Of a stretch of 64,000 nucleotides of DNA, positions 8,352-17,006 are shown in pieces; position 1 is the first letter of the stretch; each line of letters starts with the position of its first letter. Position numbers and translations under genes: made by a program. The notes beneath the pieces were generated by a model that saw nothing but the letters and a program-made list of their open reading frames with translations, was not told where the DNA came from and searched no databases. The stretch spans positions 6,586-70,585 of the forward strand of contig JASGKW010000021.1 of NCBI GenBank assembly GCA_049840515.1. The letters run 5' to 3'. Origin of the DNA: Muricomes sp049840515. Lineage in GTDB: Bacteria; Bacillota; Clostridia; Lachnospirales; Lachnospiraceae.

Positions 8352-9632
8352 TCACCTACTCTTTTCCGGAGAGTAGAGTTGGCTCTTGTCCAGCAGACCA
8401 AAGAGCAGACGTATAAATTTACGGGAAGTCAACGCGAGTGCTCGTTTATGCTGATGATTTCGGGTTTCAGCATATTTCTTATGATAGAAGCGTTCATACT
8501 CAGGACAGTGTCGTATCACACTTCCTGTTGCTTCTATGATGTAATAGCGCAGGTAGCTGTTGCCAGCCTTGCTCATTCGTTTATCTTCGGCTTGAAAATC
8601 GCCTGAATCATTATCATTCCAGATAATGCCGCAATATTTAGCGAGCGAATCAGCATTTTGAAAAGCTTTTACAGAACCAATTTCAGCAAGGATGCCGGCA
8701 GAGAAGACCTTACCAATTCCAGGGATGGAATTAAGCACTGTATATTGGTCAGGGTTTAATCCCTTGACCGTGTGTAGGATTGCTTTATCAATTGCCTTCA
8801 GTTCCATCTCAAAAGAGCTAATACAGTTGAAAGAAGAGGCAATCGATATCGTAAGAGGCTCATATAGACATTTATCGAGTCTGTATGAATTACGAGCCGC
8901 AGCCTGTATTATTTTAGCCGTTTCTTCCGAATCAGCAATGCGCCCTCTGCTTTTCGTATTAATGAAAGCAACAAGGTCTTCGATAGAGGTATTAGCAATT
9001 TCCTCATTGGTTGTAAATTCGGTAAGAATCGCTTCGGCAGTCGCACCATATTTATTTGAAAAAGGGTGCTCACCATTGCGCAGTAAAGCATACTCACTGA
9101 ATTTGAGATAGATGTTATTTAACATATATGTTTTTTCTCTGGCAATACATTCAGTGATATGCATGCGATGTCTGGTAAGGCGCTGCAAGGCAAGGTATTG
9201 CGAACCACGCCAGGATTTAATGCTGATACGTCCTACCCGGGCAAAATCAGCAATAACGAATGAATCAATTCCATCATTCTTTCCAATGTCATTAAAGGAT
9301 TTTTTGTAATTATTCACTTCCTTTGGATTCAGACAAAAAACACGGACAGAAAAAGGAGCCAACTTATGACTGGCAGAAAGATAATTAGCAAGATGGACAC
9401 CATAAAATCCAGTGGATTCCATTCCGATAACGATGTATTTGAATTGATGATGGTTTTTAAGAACATCAACAATCATGTGTTCAAGAAGAGTGGCACCTTC
9501 TTGGGTATTGGGAACTGACTTCATTTTTATGAAGAACTCCTGATTAAAATCTAGTGCTGAAACAACATGAGTACGGGATGCAATATCAATCCCAACAAAA
9601 AGCGTTGATAGGTAATCGATTTTTAGTTTCAC
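8352..9632 (-). CDS. IS110-family transposase (DEDD recombinase)
   Basis: 426 residues from a GTG at 9632 preceded by AAAGGTGGTGA; an in-frame GTG at 9644 is an alternative. The N-terminal RuvC-like DEDD domain shows FVGIDIAS (first Asp), GMESTGFYG (Glu) and the GKNDGIDSFVIADFAR region (later Asps). The C-terminal Tnp_IS116/IS110 domain shows LNSIPGIGKVFSAGILAEIG and the serine segment RMSKAGNSYLRYYI. Both catalytic parts are present and no frameshift is visible, so the element may be active. Enzymes of this family insert site-specifically, guided by an element-encoded bridge RNA. Confidence 0.93.
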   Translation of the reverse strand: MKLKIDYLSTLFVGIDIASRTHVVSALDFNQEFFIKMKSVPNTQEGATLLEHMIVDVLKNHHQFKYIVIGMESTGFYGVHLANYLSASHKLAPFSVRVFCLNPKEVNNYKKSFNDIGKNDGIDSFVIADFARVGRISIKSWRGSQYLALQRLTRHRMHITECIAREKTYMLNNIYLKFSEYALLRNGEHPFSNKYGATAEAILTEFTTNEEIANTSIEDLVAFINTKSRGRIADSEETAKIIQAAARNSYRLDKCLYEPLTISIASSFNCISSFEMELKAIDKAILHTVKGLNPDQYTVLNSIPGIGKVFSAGILAEIGSVKAFQNADSLAKYCGIIWNDNDSGDFQAEDKRMSKAGNSYLRYYIIEATGSVIRHCPEYERFYHKKYAETRNHQHKRALALTSRKFIRLLFGLLDKSQLYSPEKSR

Positions 9633-9689
9633 GGTAATCACCACCTTTCATCGTAAAGTAGAAGAATGTAATCATGGCTTATCCCAGAT

Positions 9690-9810
9690 CACTACGCCAA
9701 CCTAACCCTCGCGTTATTAGCATTGTCCGGCAAGAAATACCCTGCTGGTGGCTAGATGCCGGTATGCAGCATTTGTGTAATAAGTTCAGGCGTAGCATTA
9801 GGGCTGCATG
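9690..9810 (-). ncRNA. Candidate bridge-RNA region of the IS110 element
   Basis: The noncoding 5' flank of the transposase contains several paired segments: CTACGCC (9692-9698) with its complement at 9789-9795, CCGGCA (9727-9732) with 9757-9762 enclosing a 24-nt loop, and ATGCAGC (9764-9770) with 9803-9809. The last stem crosses the first, so they would be alternative or pseudoknotted. In the IS110 subgroup, bridge RNAs are encoded upstream of the recombinase. Structure and strand are inferred by eye. Confidence 0.45.
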
Positions 9811-10036
9811 CTTATGAGGCAATAACAAAATGTTTTGCAGGAGAATAGAAGCAGTGACCACAGCTACAGTTCTTATGAACTAAAGTATAGCATCTGGGAG
9901 CATGACTATAAAGTAACTTATAATTATGTAGGTAAGAAGGGATGACCAACAATTCACCCACTACCTATATCATAAAAATAAGTCTATAGAACCTCTGTAA
10001 TGAGGTCTATAAACTTATAATACGAGGAGAATTGAT

Positions 10037-10495
10037 ATGGATAAAGTTGAAAAAATAAAACAGGAGAAACAATACAAAGATTATGTAAAGAAAAAAACTC
10101 CTGTGCACAATGTATTTGTGAATATGGCAAAGGCTTTTATCACAGGAGGAATTATCTGCACCCTTGGGCAGCTTATTTATAATTATTGTGAATTTCTGGG
10201 ACTCTCCAAAGATGAATGCAGCGGATGGACTTCACTGCTTCTTATTTTAATCAGTATTATCCTCACAGGAATCAACCTCTATCCCAAAATTGCAAAGTGG
10301 GGCGGCGCAGGTGCTCTTGTACCGATTACCGGATTTGCAAACTCCGTGGCAGCTCCCGCTATAGAATATAAAAAAGAAGGCCAGGTTATGGGAATCGGGT
10401 GCAAAATCTTCACAATTGCAGGGCCGGTTATCCTCTACGGGATATTCACAAGCTGGATTTTAGGACTGGTGTATTGGTTATTTAAAGCGTTATAA
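10037..10495 (+). CDS. spoVAC: Stage V sporulation protein AC
   Basis: 152 residues, normal for SpoVAC, with about four TM helices. The family features are FVNMAKAFITGGIICTLGQ, LYPKIAKWGGAGALVPITGFAN and GCKIFTIAGPVILYG. SpoVAC acts as the mechanosensitive pore part of the dipicolinate channel. A GAGGAG site precedes the ATG. Unusually it points away from spoVAD-spoVAE, with an IS110 element between, and no clear forespore promoter was found in front of it. A small hairpin (9983-10012) and the possible end of the insertion sequence lie upstream. Confidence 0.95.
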   Translation: MDKVEKIKQEKQYKDYVKKKTPVHNVFVNMAKAFITGGIICTLGQLIYNYCEFLGLSKDECSGWTSLLLILISIILTGINLYPKIAKWGGAGALVPITGFANSVAAPAIEYKKEGQVMGIGCKIFTIAGPVILYGIFTSWILGLVYWLFKAL

Positions 10496-10543
10496 AAAAC
10501 AGAACGCATACCGACTTTTAAGGCAGTATGCGTTCTGTTTTTT
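10494..10543. terminator. Bidirectional terminator between spoVAC and the nucleoside ABC operon
   Basis: Perfect 18-bp arms (10494-10511 and 10526-10543) with A-run and T-run at the outer ends, centred between two convergent genes. It can serve both strands. Confidence 0.85.
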
Positions 10544-10549
10544 ATATGA

Positions 10550-11542
10550 TTATCTCTCTTCTCTAAAGTAATTCAGACCACAGCTCTTTGGCTGTGCATG
10601 TTCTTTGCTCTGCTTCATGCTTGTTACAATAAGAACGATAATTGTAGCCGCATAGGGCAGCATATCATAAATCTGCGCCGGAAGCCCAGGTATATTCACA
10701 TACATACGCATAATCGTCAGGCCTCCGAATATCAATGCCAGCAATACCCCTTTCGCCGGGCTCCATGTGGCAAAAATAACTAATGCAACTGCAAGCCAGC
10801 CATATCCACTGACACATCCGTGCACCCACACGCCGGAGGTGGTAACCATGCTCATATACATACCGCCGATTCCGCAGATTCCCCCGCCTATGATTGTTGC
10901 AATATATTTATATCTGGTAATGTTAATACCCGCGGCATCCGCTGTAGCGGGGTCTTCCCCTATTGCGCGCAGATTCAGTCCGATGCGGGATTTATTAAAA
11001 AACCATGCCAGCGCTATCGCAACAATAACTGCAAAATATACAAGCCAGTTATACTGGAACAAAAGCTTTCCCAAAACCGGGATGTCTGACAGCACCGGAA
11101 TATGCAGGCTGGAAAATGCGGCCTTTGTGGTACTGCTCACCGCAACATATCCTCCCGCTTTTTGTCCGATATATTCTCCAAAAAAGTTTCCGAATCCAGT
11201 ACCAAAAATAGTCAGCGTCAAACCAGTTACGTTCTGGTTTGCGTACAGAGAAATGGTCAGAAAGCTGTATATCAATGCTCCAAAAGCTCCCGCAAGAAAG
11301 GATACAAGAAGTGCGATAAGTGCAGATAAAACTCCGCTCGGTGCGCTCCCTGATTTTGCCACTGCCTGCTCATAATAGTAGGAGCCTGCAAGTCCGGTAA
11401 TCGCACCCATGAACATCATACCTTCCACGCCCAGGTTCATATTTCCTGACTTCTGTGTAAGAATTTCCCCCAGAGCCCCGAGAAGCAACGGAGTTCCCGC
11501 AAGCACCGCCGCCACAAACAAACTGCTTACTATATTAAACAT
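10550..11542 (-). CDS. Nucleoside ABC transporter permease (NupQ/YufQ-like)
   Basis: 330-residue BPD_transp_2 family permease with about eight to nine TM helices. It starts with the typical GTPLLLGALGEILTQKSGNMNLGVEGMM region (residues 17-45) and contains GLNLRAIGEDPATADAAGI, the cytoplasmic coupling segment. It overlaps the preceding permease gene by 8 bp. With the BMP lipoprotein and double-domain ATPase upstream it makes a purine-nucleoside importer; the exact substrate is inferred. Confidence 0.88.
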   Translation of the reverse strand: MFNIVSSLFVAAVLAGTPLLLGALGEILTQKSGNMNLGVEGMMFMGAITGLAGSYYYEQAVAKSGSAPSGVLSALIALLVSFLAGAFGALIYSFLTISLYANQNVTGLTLTIFGTGFGNFFGEYIGQKAGGYVAVSSTTKAAFSSLHIPVLSDIPVLGKLLFQYNWLVYFAVIVAIALAWFFNKSRIGLNLRAIGEDPATADAAGINITRYKYIATIIGGGICGIGGMYMSMVTTSGVWVHGCVSGYGWLAVALVIFATWSPAKGVLLALIFGGLTIMRMYVNIPGLPAQIYDMLPYAATIIVLIVTSMKQSKEHAQPKSCGLNYFREER

Positions 11543-12632
11543 GATGTTCCTCCTTTCCTCTGAAAATCAGACGGTAGGTAATGAAAAATTCGCATCCCAG
11601 CATAAAGAATAAAATAATTCCTATGAGCAGGTCTGACGCAGACGCAGGTATTTTAAAATTCGTCTGAATGGTGTTGGACCCCCGCTCAAGCATGGCGATA
11701 AATATTGACACAATCAGCATTCCGAACGGATTCATCTTTGCAAGCCATGCCACAGTAATTGCGGTAAATCCGACTCCTCCGGCCGTCCCCTCTGTGATTG
11801 TATAATCCGCCCCTGCAAACTGAAGCATTCCCACAAGACCACACAGAGCACCGGATAAAAACATGGTACGTCTGAATACCCGGCTTACATTAATACCTGC
11901 ATAGCGGGCCGTGTCATTGCTTTCACCTACAACAGAAATTTCATATCCCTGTTTCGTCCTGTTAAAGTAGATATAGGCCACTACAACCAGAATCAAAGCC
12001 AATATCCAGCCCCAGTGCACTCCCAGCACCTTGGTAAGCCTTGCGCCCGGCACAAGCATGGCAATTTTAGGAAAACTGCTGCCCGGAGCTTTCCACGGAC
12101 CGTTCATTAAATACTTAATCAGACCCAGTGCAATGTAGTTCAGCATCAGAGTAAACAGTGTTTCATTGGTTCCCCACCTTGCTTTGCAGACCGCCGGGAG
12201 CAGACCATACAGCCCGCCTGCCGCCATTCCTGCAAGGAGCATCAGGATAACCAGAGGAAGTTTTGGAAAGATGTGTGCGGTAAACAAGCCAAATGCTCCT
12301 GCCGCCACAGCCCCCACAAGTATCTGTCCCTCAGCTCCAATATTCCAGAATTTCATTTTAAATGCAAAGGAAATACCAATTGCCGTAATCAAAAGAGGAA
12401 CTGCAATCTTCACAGTCTCATAGATAACTGTCTTAGAGCCCCATGAGCCCACAACCATCGACTGATACACAGCCAGAGGGTTATGTCCCATAACCCAAAT
12501 CAACAGCCCTCCTGTTACAAGAGAAAGGAGAAAAGCAATCGCCCGGATTTCCCATGCTTTTTTTGAGGAAACTGCATCCCGCTTTACCATACGCATCAAG
12601 GGTTCTTTAATCTGTGTCGGTCTGGCTTTCAT
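11535..12632 (-). CDS. Nucleoside ABC transporter permease (NupP/YufP-like)
   Basis: 365-residue BPD_transp_2 family permease. After a cytoplasmic N-terminus there are about nine TM helices, with the GISFAFKMKFWNIGAEGQILVG block near residue 85 and the coupling segment VVGESNDTARYAGINVSR. It overlaps the ATPase gene by 4 bp and the next permease by 8 bp, so the three genes are tightly coupled. Confidence 0.88.
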   Translation of the reverse strand: MKARPTQIKEPLMRMVKRDAVSSKKAWEIRAIAFLLSLVTGGLLIWVMGHNPLAVYQSMVVGSWGSKTVIYETVKIAVPLLITAIGISFAFKMKFWNIGAEGQILVGAVAAGAFGLFTAHIFPKLPLVILMLLAGMAAGGLYGLLPAVCKARWGTNETLFTLMLNYIALGLIKYLMNGPWKAPGSSFPKIAMLVPGARLTKVLGVHWGWILALILVVVAYIYFNRTKQGYEISVVGESNDTARYAGINVSRVFRRTMFLSGALCGLVGMLQFAGADYTITEGTAGGVGFTAITVAWLAKMNPFGMLIVSIFIAMLERGSNTIQTNFKIPASASDLLIGIILFFMLGCEFFITYRLIFRGKEEHHV

Positions 12633-14185
12633 TCGTCCGCCTCCTCTTTATCTTCATTTACCTGTATCATCATCAAACCAATATCTTCTTTTGTTACTTT
12701 TCTCGGGTCTACGATTCCGCTGACTTTCCCGCCACAGAGAACCATCACTCTGTCCGAAATTTCCATGAGCACATCCAGGTCCTCGCCGATGAAAATAACA
12801 GCCACCCCTTTTTTCTTCTGCTCATTCAGCAAATCATAGATTCGATAGGAAGAGTTGATATCAAGACCACGGACAGGATATGCCACAATTAAAACAGAAG
12901 GACTAAGTGCAATTTCCCTTCCCAGCAGCACTTTCTGGACGTTTCCCCCGGACATTCTGCCCACCGGAGTGTCCACTCCCGGGGTGACAATTTCCATCTC
13001 CTCAATTAACCGCTCCGCCACCTTTTTCGGGGTCTTTCGGTCTACAAACATACCCTTGTTGTTTTTGTAGCTTCTTAACATCACATTGTCTGTCATATCC
13101 ATGCCTGCCACAAGCCCCATGCCAAGCCTGTCCTCCGGAACAAATGCCATGGAGATGCCTTTTTCTACAATCTGGTCAGGGCTCAGTCCAAGGATGGACT
13201 CCTTGACCTGCCCGCTTTCACGGTTTTCAGTATAAAGAACAGCGCCCCCTATTGTAGGATGTAAGCCAGCGATAACCTCGCATAGTTCCTTCTGCCCGCT
13301 CCCTGCAATTCCCGCCACACCCAGTATCTCTCCGCTGTAGGCAGAAAACGAAACATTATCAAGGGCTTTGATTCCGTCCCCGTTGAGGCAGGTTAAATCA
13401 ACCACCTTTAACCGCTTTTCTCCCCTCTTTAATTCAGGTCTATCAATCTCAAGACTGATGGGTCTTCCCACCATCATTTCCGTGAGCTGCTCCTGAGTCG
13501 AGTTGGCTGTGTCCACGACACCTATGTATTCACCTTTCCGCAGAATTGCCACACGGTCTGAAATGGACAGCACTTCATGCAGCTTATGGGTAATGATGAT
13601 AATGGATTTGCCGTCCGCTTTCATGTTTCGGAGCACCGCAAATAACTTCTCCGTCTCCTGTGGGGTGAGCACAGCGGTCGGCTCATCCAGGATAAGGATA
13701 TCTGCACCCCGGTATAATACTTTCAAAATCTCTACCGTCTGCTTCTCAGACACCGCCATATTATAAATCTTTTTAGCAGGGTCAATTTCAAATCCATAGC
13801 GTGATGCCAGAGCTGCCACCTTTTTATTAATCTCTTTCCGGTTAACCACAGCACCCCCGCTAAGTCCCAGCACAATATTTTCCGCCGCTGTGAGCACATC
13901 CACCAGTTTAAAATGCTGGTGAATCATGCCAATGCCCAGATCAAATGCATCTCTCGGCGACCTGATTGTCACGGGTGTCCCGTGGATATTTATTTCACCA
14001 TAGTCTGGAAAGTAGATACCTGAAAGCATATTCATTAATGTAGTTTTACCGCTCCCGTTCTCCCCAAGAAGTGCCAATATCTCTCCCGTTCTCAATTCCA
14101 GGTCAACATCCTTATTGGCAACAACCTGTCCGAATGTCTTCGTGACATGATGCATCTTTACCGCATAACTCGTAGTCTCGCCCAA
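12629..14185 (-). CDS. Nucleoside ABC transporter ATP-binding protein (NupO/YufO-like)
   Basis: 518 residues with two fused ATPase domains. The first has Walker A GENGSGKTTLMN, a weak signature region and Walker B LILDEPTAVL. The second has a degenerate Walker A (GIAGSGQKELCE), signature MSGGNVQKVLLG and a Walker B with VAYPVRGLD. The start is a TTG at 14185, eight bases after AAGGAGG. It energises the two permeases that follow. Confidence 0.9.
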   Translation of the reverse strand: MGETTSYAVKMHHVTKTFGQVVANKDVDLELRTGEILALLGENGSGKTTLMNMLSGIYFPDYGEINIHGTPVTIRSPRDAFDLGIGMIHQHFKLVDVLTAAENIVLGLSGGAVVNRKEINKKVAALASRYGFEIDPAKKIYNMAVSEKQTVEILKVLYRGADILILDEPTAVLTPQETEKLFAVLRNMKADGKSIIIITHKLHEVLSISDRVAILRKGEYIGVVDTANSTQEQLTEMMVGRPISLEIDRPELKRGEKRLKVVDLTCLNGDGIKALDNVSFSAYSGEILGVAGIAGSGQKELCEVIAGLHPTIGGAVLYTENRESGQVKESILGLSPDQIVEKGISMAFVPEDRLGMGLVAGMDMTDNVMLRSYKNNKGMFVDRKTPKKVAERLIEEMEIVTPGVDTPVGRMSGGNVQKVLLGREIALSPSVLIVAYPVRGLDINSSYRIYDLLNEQKKKGVAVIFIGEDLDVLMEISDRVMVLCGGKVSGIVDPRKVTKEDIGLMMIQVNEDKEEADE

Positions 14186-14230
14186 GACTTTACCCTCCTT
14201 CTCCTCCAGGTATTTCCAAAACTCCCTAAA

Positions 14231-14256
14231 ACAGAGCCGTCAAAAAACGGCTCTGT
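14231..14256 (-). terminator. Hairpin between bmp lipoprotein and ATPase genes
   Basis: 10-bp arms (ACAGAGCCGT at 14231-14240 and its complement at 14247-14256) with a 6-nt loop and TTTT after it on the minus strand. It is a partial terminator inside the operon, which would make the lipoprotein more abundant than the membrane parts. Confidence 0.65.
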
Positions 14257-14274
14257 CAATAAACTGAATTTTAA

Positions 14275-15450
14275 CTATTCAACAACAGTACATCCTTCAA
14301 TAATATAATTCCATGATGGTGCTGCCACGCCCGCCTGCTCTTTATAGTAATCGCCTTCTGCAACCTCAATTTTCTCTCCATCCGGATTTGTTCCTGTCAA
14401 AGGACCTGCAAACACCTGAAGTTTGCCGGACTTAATTGCCTCTGCCGCCTTATCAATGGCTTCCTGTGTTCCCTCTGCTGCAATATCTTTATTCAGAGGT
14501 GACAGGTAAACTGCGCCGTCTTTGAGACCCTGGCACCAGTCCGTCGGAATTTCTTTACCGTCAATCACGCTCTGCACTGCCTCTGTCACATAAATACCCC
14601 AGTTGATACGTGCAGAAATTAAAGATGCTTTTGGAGCTGCTTCAATCATATCGTTGTTGTATCCAACCTGATATGCACCGTACTCCTCCGCTGTAGTTGC
14701 CGGAGCTGTTGAATCTGAATGCTGTGAAATCACATCACATCCGCGCTCAATCAAAGCTTTTGCGACCTGAGATTCCACAGTAGGATCATTCCATGAATTT
14801 GTATACATGATATCCATTGTCACATCAGGATTCACACTTTTAGCACCGAGATAAAATGCTGTATATCCGCTGATAACTTCTGCAAAAGGAAATGCGGCAA
14901 CATAGCCGAGCTTGTTAGATTTTGTCTTCATACCTGCAGCAATTCCAGCCAGATAACGTCCTTCATAGATGGATGCAAAATAATTGTGCATATTGCTCAA
15001 TCCTGAGCTTGCCGCCTGATAACCTGTCGCATGACAGAACTGTACATCAGGGTATTCTGCTGCAACTTCTTTTACATAGTCCTCAAAGCCAAAGCTTGTT
15101 GCAAAAATAATATTACATCCGGCATCAATCAGCTCTCTCAATGCGGTATCACACTCTGCTCCCTCCGCAACGTTGAACTTATTAATAATCTGATCGTCAC
15201 TTAAGCCTAATGTTTTCTGCATTTCTTTTGTGCCCAGGTCGTGGTTGTAAGTGTACCCCATGTCACTTGCATCAGAAACATGCACAAAACCTACTTTGAT
15301 ATCTTCTTTTGGAATACCTGCTGAAGCTTCTGTCTTTGTATCCCCGGAGCCAGAACTGCCCGTCTCAGCAGCAGGTTTTGCACCACATCCAGCTACCACT
15401 CCAATGACCATTGATGCACACAGTAACAAGCTTAAAATCTTCTTCTTCAT
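14275..15450 (-). CDS. BMP-family nucleoside-binding lipoprotein
   Basis: 391 residues from the ATG at 15450, preceded by GAAGGAGAA. The lipoprotein signal ends in VVAGC at about residue 22. The mature part is a BMP/PnrA-like periplasmic-binding fold, with the VGFVHVSDASDMGYTYNHD start and a FATSFGFEDYV segment typical of purine-nucleoside binders. It is the surface receptor of the ABC system encoded downstream. Confidence 0.9.
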   Translation of the reverse strand: MKKKILSLLLCASMVIGVVAGCGAKPAAETGSSGSGDTKTEASAGIPKEDIKVGFVHVSDASDMGYTYNHDLGTKEMQKTLGLSDDQIINKFNVAEGAECDTALRELIDAGCNIIFATSFGFEDYVKEVAAEYPDVQFCHATGYQAASSGLSNMHNYFASIYEGRYLAGIAAGMKTKSNKLGYVAAFPFAEVISGYTAFYLGAKSVNPDVTMDIMYTNSWNDPTVESQVAKALIERGCDVISQHSDSTAPATTAEEYGAYQVGYNNDMIEAAPKASLISARINWGIYVTEAVQSVIDGKEIPTDWCQGLKDGAVYLSPLNKDIAAEGTQEAIDKAAEAIKSGKLQVFAGPLTGTNPDGEKIEVAEGDYYKEQAGVAAPSWNYIIEGCTVVE

Positions 15451-15528
15451 AATATTCTCCTTCTGCAAAGAACGTAGCTGCCCTCAACCGAAATACATTC
15501 TGTAATTGGACGGCCTTTTTACAGTTGG

Positions 15529-15557
15529 ATTCTACACTGGCACCAAAAATAAGTCAA
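15529..15557 (-). promoter_or_regulatory. Sigma-A promoter of the nucleoside ABC operon
   Basis: TTGACT (15557-15552), a 17-bp spacer and TAGAAT (15534-15529) on the minus strand, about 80 bp before the lipoprotein start. No purine riboswitch core was seen in the leader. Confidence 0.75.
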
Positions 15558-15641
15558 GTTATTTGCCCTGTCCCAGTTATTAATTCCTTTTATGAATACT
15601 TATTACCTCCCCGGGAAGCACCATAAAAGCTGGATTTCCCG

Positions 15642-16058
15642 CTACCAGCCCTTATAGAAAAAGAGGAGTGAGCCCAGCCCTTTTCCAATTGCCACACTTA
15701 ATATGGAGACTGAAATATAGCGCACAACTTTTAATCTTCTCACAAAAATCGGAAATACATTGAGTATCTCCGCCAGAGCCATAGACCAGCACCCCACAAA
15801 GATGCCTCCCAGCAGTCCCAATATCGGGAGCAGCCATCTTCCGCCGGGAATGTGTATGTGAAATACGGAAACCAGGTTTCCCACAATTCCTCCCAATGCC
15901 ACGCAGTCTTCATACAGCAGTATCTTATCTGCTGTTCTGGTCCTGTCTGCAAAATCTGCGGCAATCCCAAGCTCTATAATAAATGCAAACAAACCTCCCG
16001 CCACAACCAGACCACTGCTAAGTCCGATTACCGCTAATATAATTTGATTTACCCACAT
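15642..16058 (-). CDS. spoVAB: Stage V sporulation protein AB
   Basis: 138 residues from the ATG at 16058, preceded by AGGAGCTGG; a longer frame to 16085 is possible. Membrane protein with about four to five TM helices and the SpoVAB blocks GGRWLLPILGLLGGIFVGCWSMALAEILNVFPIF (residues 73-106). The start overlaps the 3' end of spoVAA by about 41 bp, which suggests coupling. It is needed with SpoVAA for dipicolinate uptake in Bacillus. It ends 85 bp before the promoter of the unrelated nucleoside operon, where spoVAC would normally follow. Confidence 0.92.
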   Translation of the reverse strand: MWVNQIILAVIGLSSGLVVAGGLFAFIIELGIAADFADRTRTADKILLYEDCVALGGIVGNLVSVFHIHIPGGRWLLPILGLLGGIFVGCWSMALAEILNVFPIFVRRLKVVRYISVSILSVAIGKGLGSLLFFYKGW

Positions 16059-16683
16059 CCAGCTCCTGCTCCCTTCTTGCTGCATCCTCTATTAAAGTAG
16101 TCTGGATATCATTTTCATAAAGCCGCATCTGTACCTCCATCGGGGTTGGGTCCACCGTAAAGCGCTTTTTCCCAAAATGATTGAAGAATACGAGAATACC
16201 TATGACAATCCCGATAGAATAGGTAACTTCCAGCAATGTAAAGCCATCGGATTTTATCCCCGTCACATACTCATAAATCTGAGAAAAAAGTTTAGCCGTA
16301 GACACGTCATTGTTAAATGCCATAATAGAAAAAGCTGCGCCGCAAAATGTAATCAGAGCTACACAAATTGTCTTTACCACATGAAAAAACATGTTCGGCG
16401 TCTTCTGATCTTCATAGGTGATAATGATATCCTGCTCTCCCATATTTTGAATTTCCAGACCCGGATATTTTTCATGGATGCAGGCAATAATTTTTAATAT
16501 AGAAATAACCAGACGCTGTTTTCCCCCATCCGGTATCTTTAAAATTTTCAGTGTTTTTAGTTTTGGAATGATATCTTTATTACTGCACTCCATGGACATA
16601 ATGTCCCCCAGAGTGACCTCTGGTTTTTTTACCTCAACATTCCTGTCCCCTTTGAGATATACTGTATCATGATTAACAGCCAT
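16018..16683 (-). CDS. spoVAA: Stage V sporulation protein AA
   Basis: 221 residues. A soluble N-terminal domain (VYLKGDRNVEVKKPEVTLGD start, residues 8-27) is followed by two TM helices (about 126-146 and 166-186) and a C-terminal cytoplasmic part with KKRFTVDPTPMEVQMR. It overlaps the stop of a 53-residue membrane peptide gene upstream by 11 bp and the spoVAB start downstream. Confidence 0.92.
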   Translation of the reverse strand: MAVNHDTVYLKGDRNVEVKKPEVTLGDIMSMECSNKDIIPKLKTLKILKIPDGGKQRLVISILKIIACIHEKYPGLEIQNMGEQDIIITYEDQKTPNMFFHVVKTICVALITFCGAAFSIMAFNNDVSTAKLFSQIYEYVTGIKSDGFTLLEVTYSIGIVIGILVFFNHFGKKRFTVDPTPMEVQMRLYENDIQTTLIEDAARREQELDVGKSNYISGNRT

Positions 16684-16834
16684 ATTGCTCCACCCTCGGA
16701 CCCTGAATCAAAGTACCCTCGTTGCTTCTGTTCATCGTACTGCCACTAAAATAGTAATAAAAAATACCAATTACAATCGCCACCAGAACAATAGTGAACA
16801 GGCAAATGCGGATTTTTTTTCTTCCTTCTTCCAT
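16673..16834 (-). CDS. Small 53-residue membrane protein coupled to spoVAA
   Basis: Short open frame ATG (16834) to TAA (16673), preceded by AAAGGTTAGG. The product has a basic start (MEEGRKKIRIC), one TM helix (about residues 11-30) and a short outer tail ending in Cys. It overlaps the spoVAA start by 11 bp. Ribosome site, TM helix and overlap support a real gene. I do not recognise the family. It could be a small SpoVA channel accessory made in the forespore. Confidence 0.6.
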   Translation of the reverse strand: MEEGRKKIRICLFTIVLVAIVIGIFYYYFSGSTMNRSNEGTLIQGPRVEQYGC

Positions 16835-16923
16835 AACTGTACCTAACCTTTCTTAAATAGAATAAAGAGTCTGGCAAACCAGATTCCCGCGTCAAAGTGC
16901 GGTCGCTTCAGCGGCCAAATAGA

Positions 16924-16953
16924 ATGCTGGTTCACCTTATGGCAAACCAGCAT
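16924..16953 (-). repeat. Hairpin in the sigF-spoVAA intergenic region
   Basis: 9-bp arms (ATGCTGGTT at 16924-16932 and its complement at 16945-16953). It lies downstream of sigF and just after the candidate forespore promoter, so it could be a terminator for sigF or part of the spoVA 5' leader. A second weak hairpin is at 16870-16882. Confidence 0.45.
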
Positions 16954-16964
16954 CGGTTTAAATC

Positions 16965-16993
16965 TAGTATTTGAAATATCCTGAAAAATATAC
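16965..16993 (-). promoter_or_regulatory. Candidate sigma-G/F promoter for the spoVAA unit
   Basis: GTATA (16993-16989), a 17-bp spacer and AATACTA (16971-16965) on the minus strand. This matches the forespore consensus GHATR-N17/18-CATNHTA at 11 of 12 positions. It is placed directly after sigF and about 130 bp before the small membrane-protein gene. Found by eye. Confidence 0.5.
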
Positions 16994-17006
16994 CTTTGAA
17001 AAATTT

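Larger units (their letters stand above)
8300..9900 (-). mobile_element. IS110-family insertion sequence (ends not resolved)
   Basis: The element consists of a DEDD transposase gene and a roughly 250-bp noncoding region 5' of it. IS110 elements lack terminal inverted repeats and make no target duplication, so exact ends cannot be placed by eye; the limits given are approximate. It lies between the divergent spoVAC and spoVAD genes. The transposase looks intact. Confidence 0.75.

Noticed and set aside
9679..9861. Sixty-codon frame in the IS110 noncoding flank
   Set aside because: No ribosome site, no recognisable product, and it overlaps the structured region proposed as bridge RNA.
15451..15530. 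Purine riboswitch before the nucleoside ABC operon
   Set aside because: The leader is only about 75 nt and lacks the conserved three-way-junction core.
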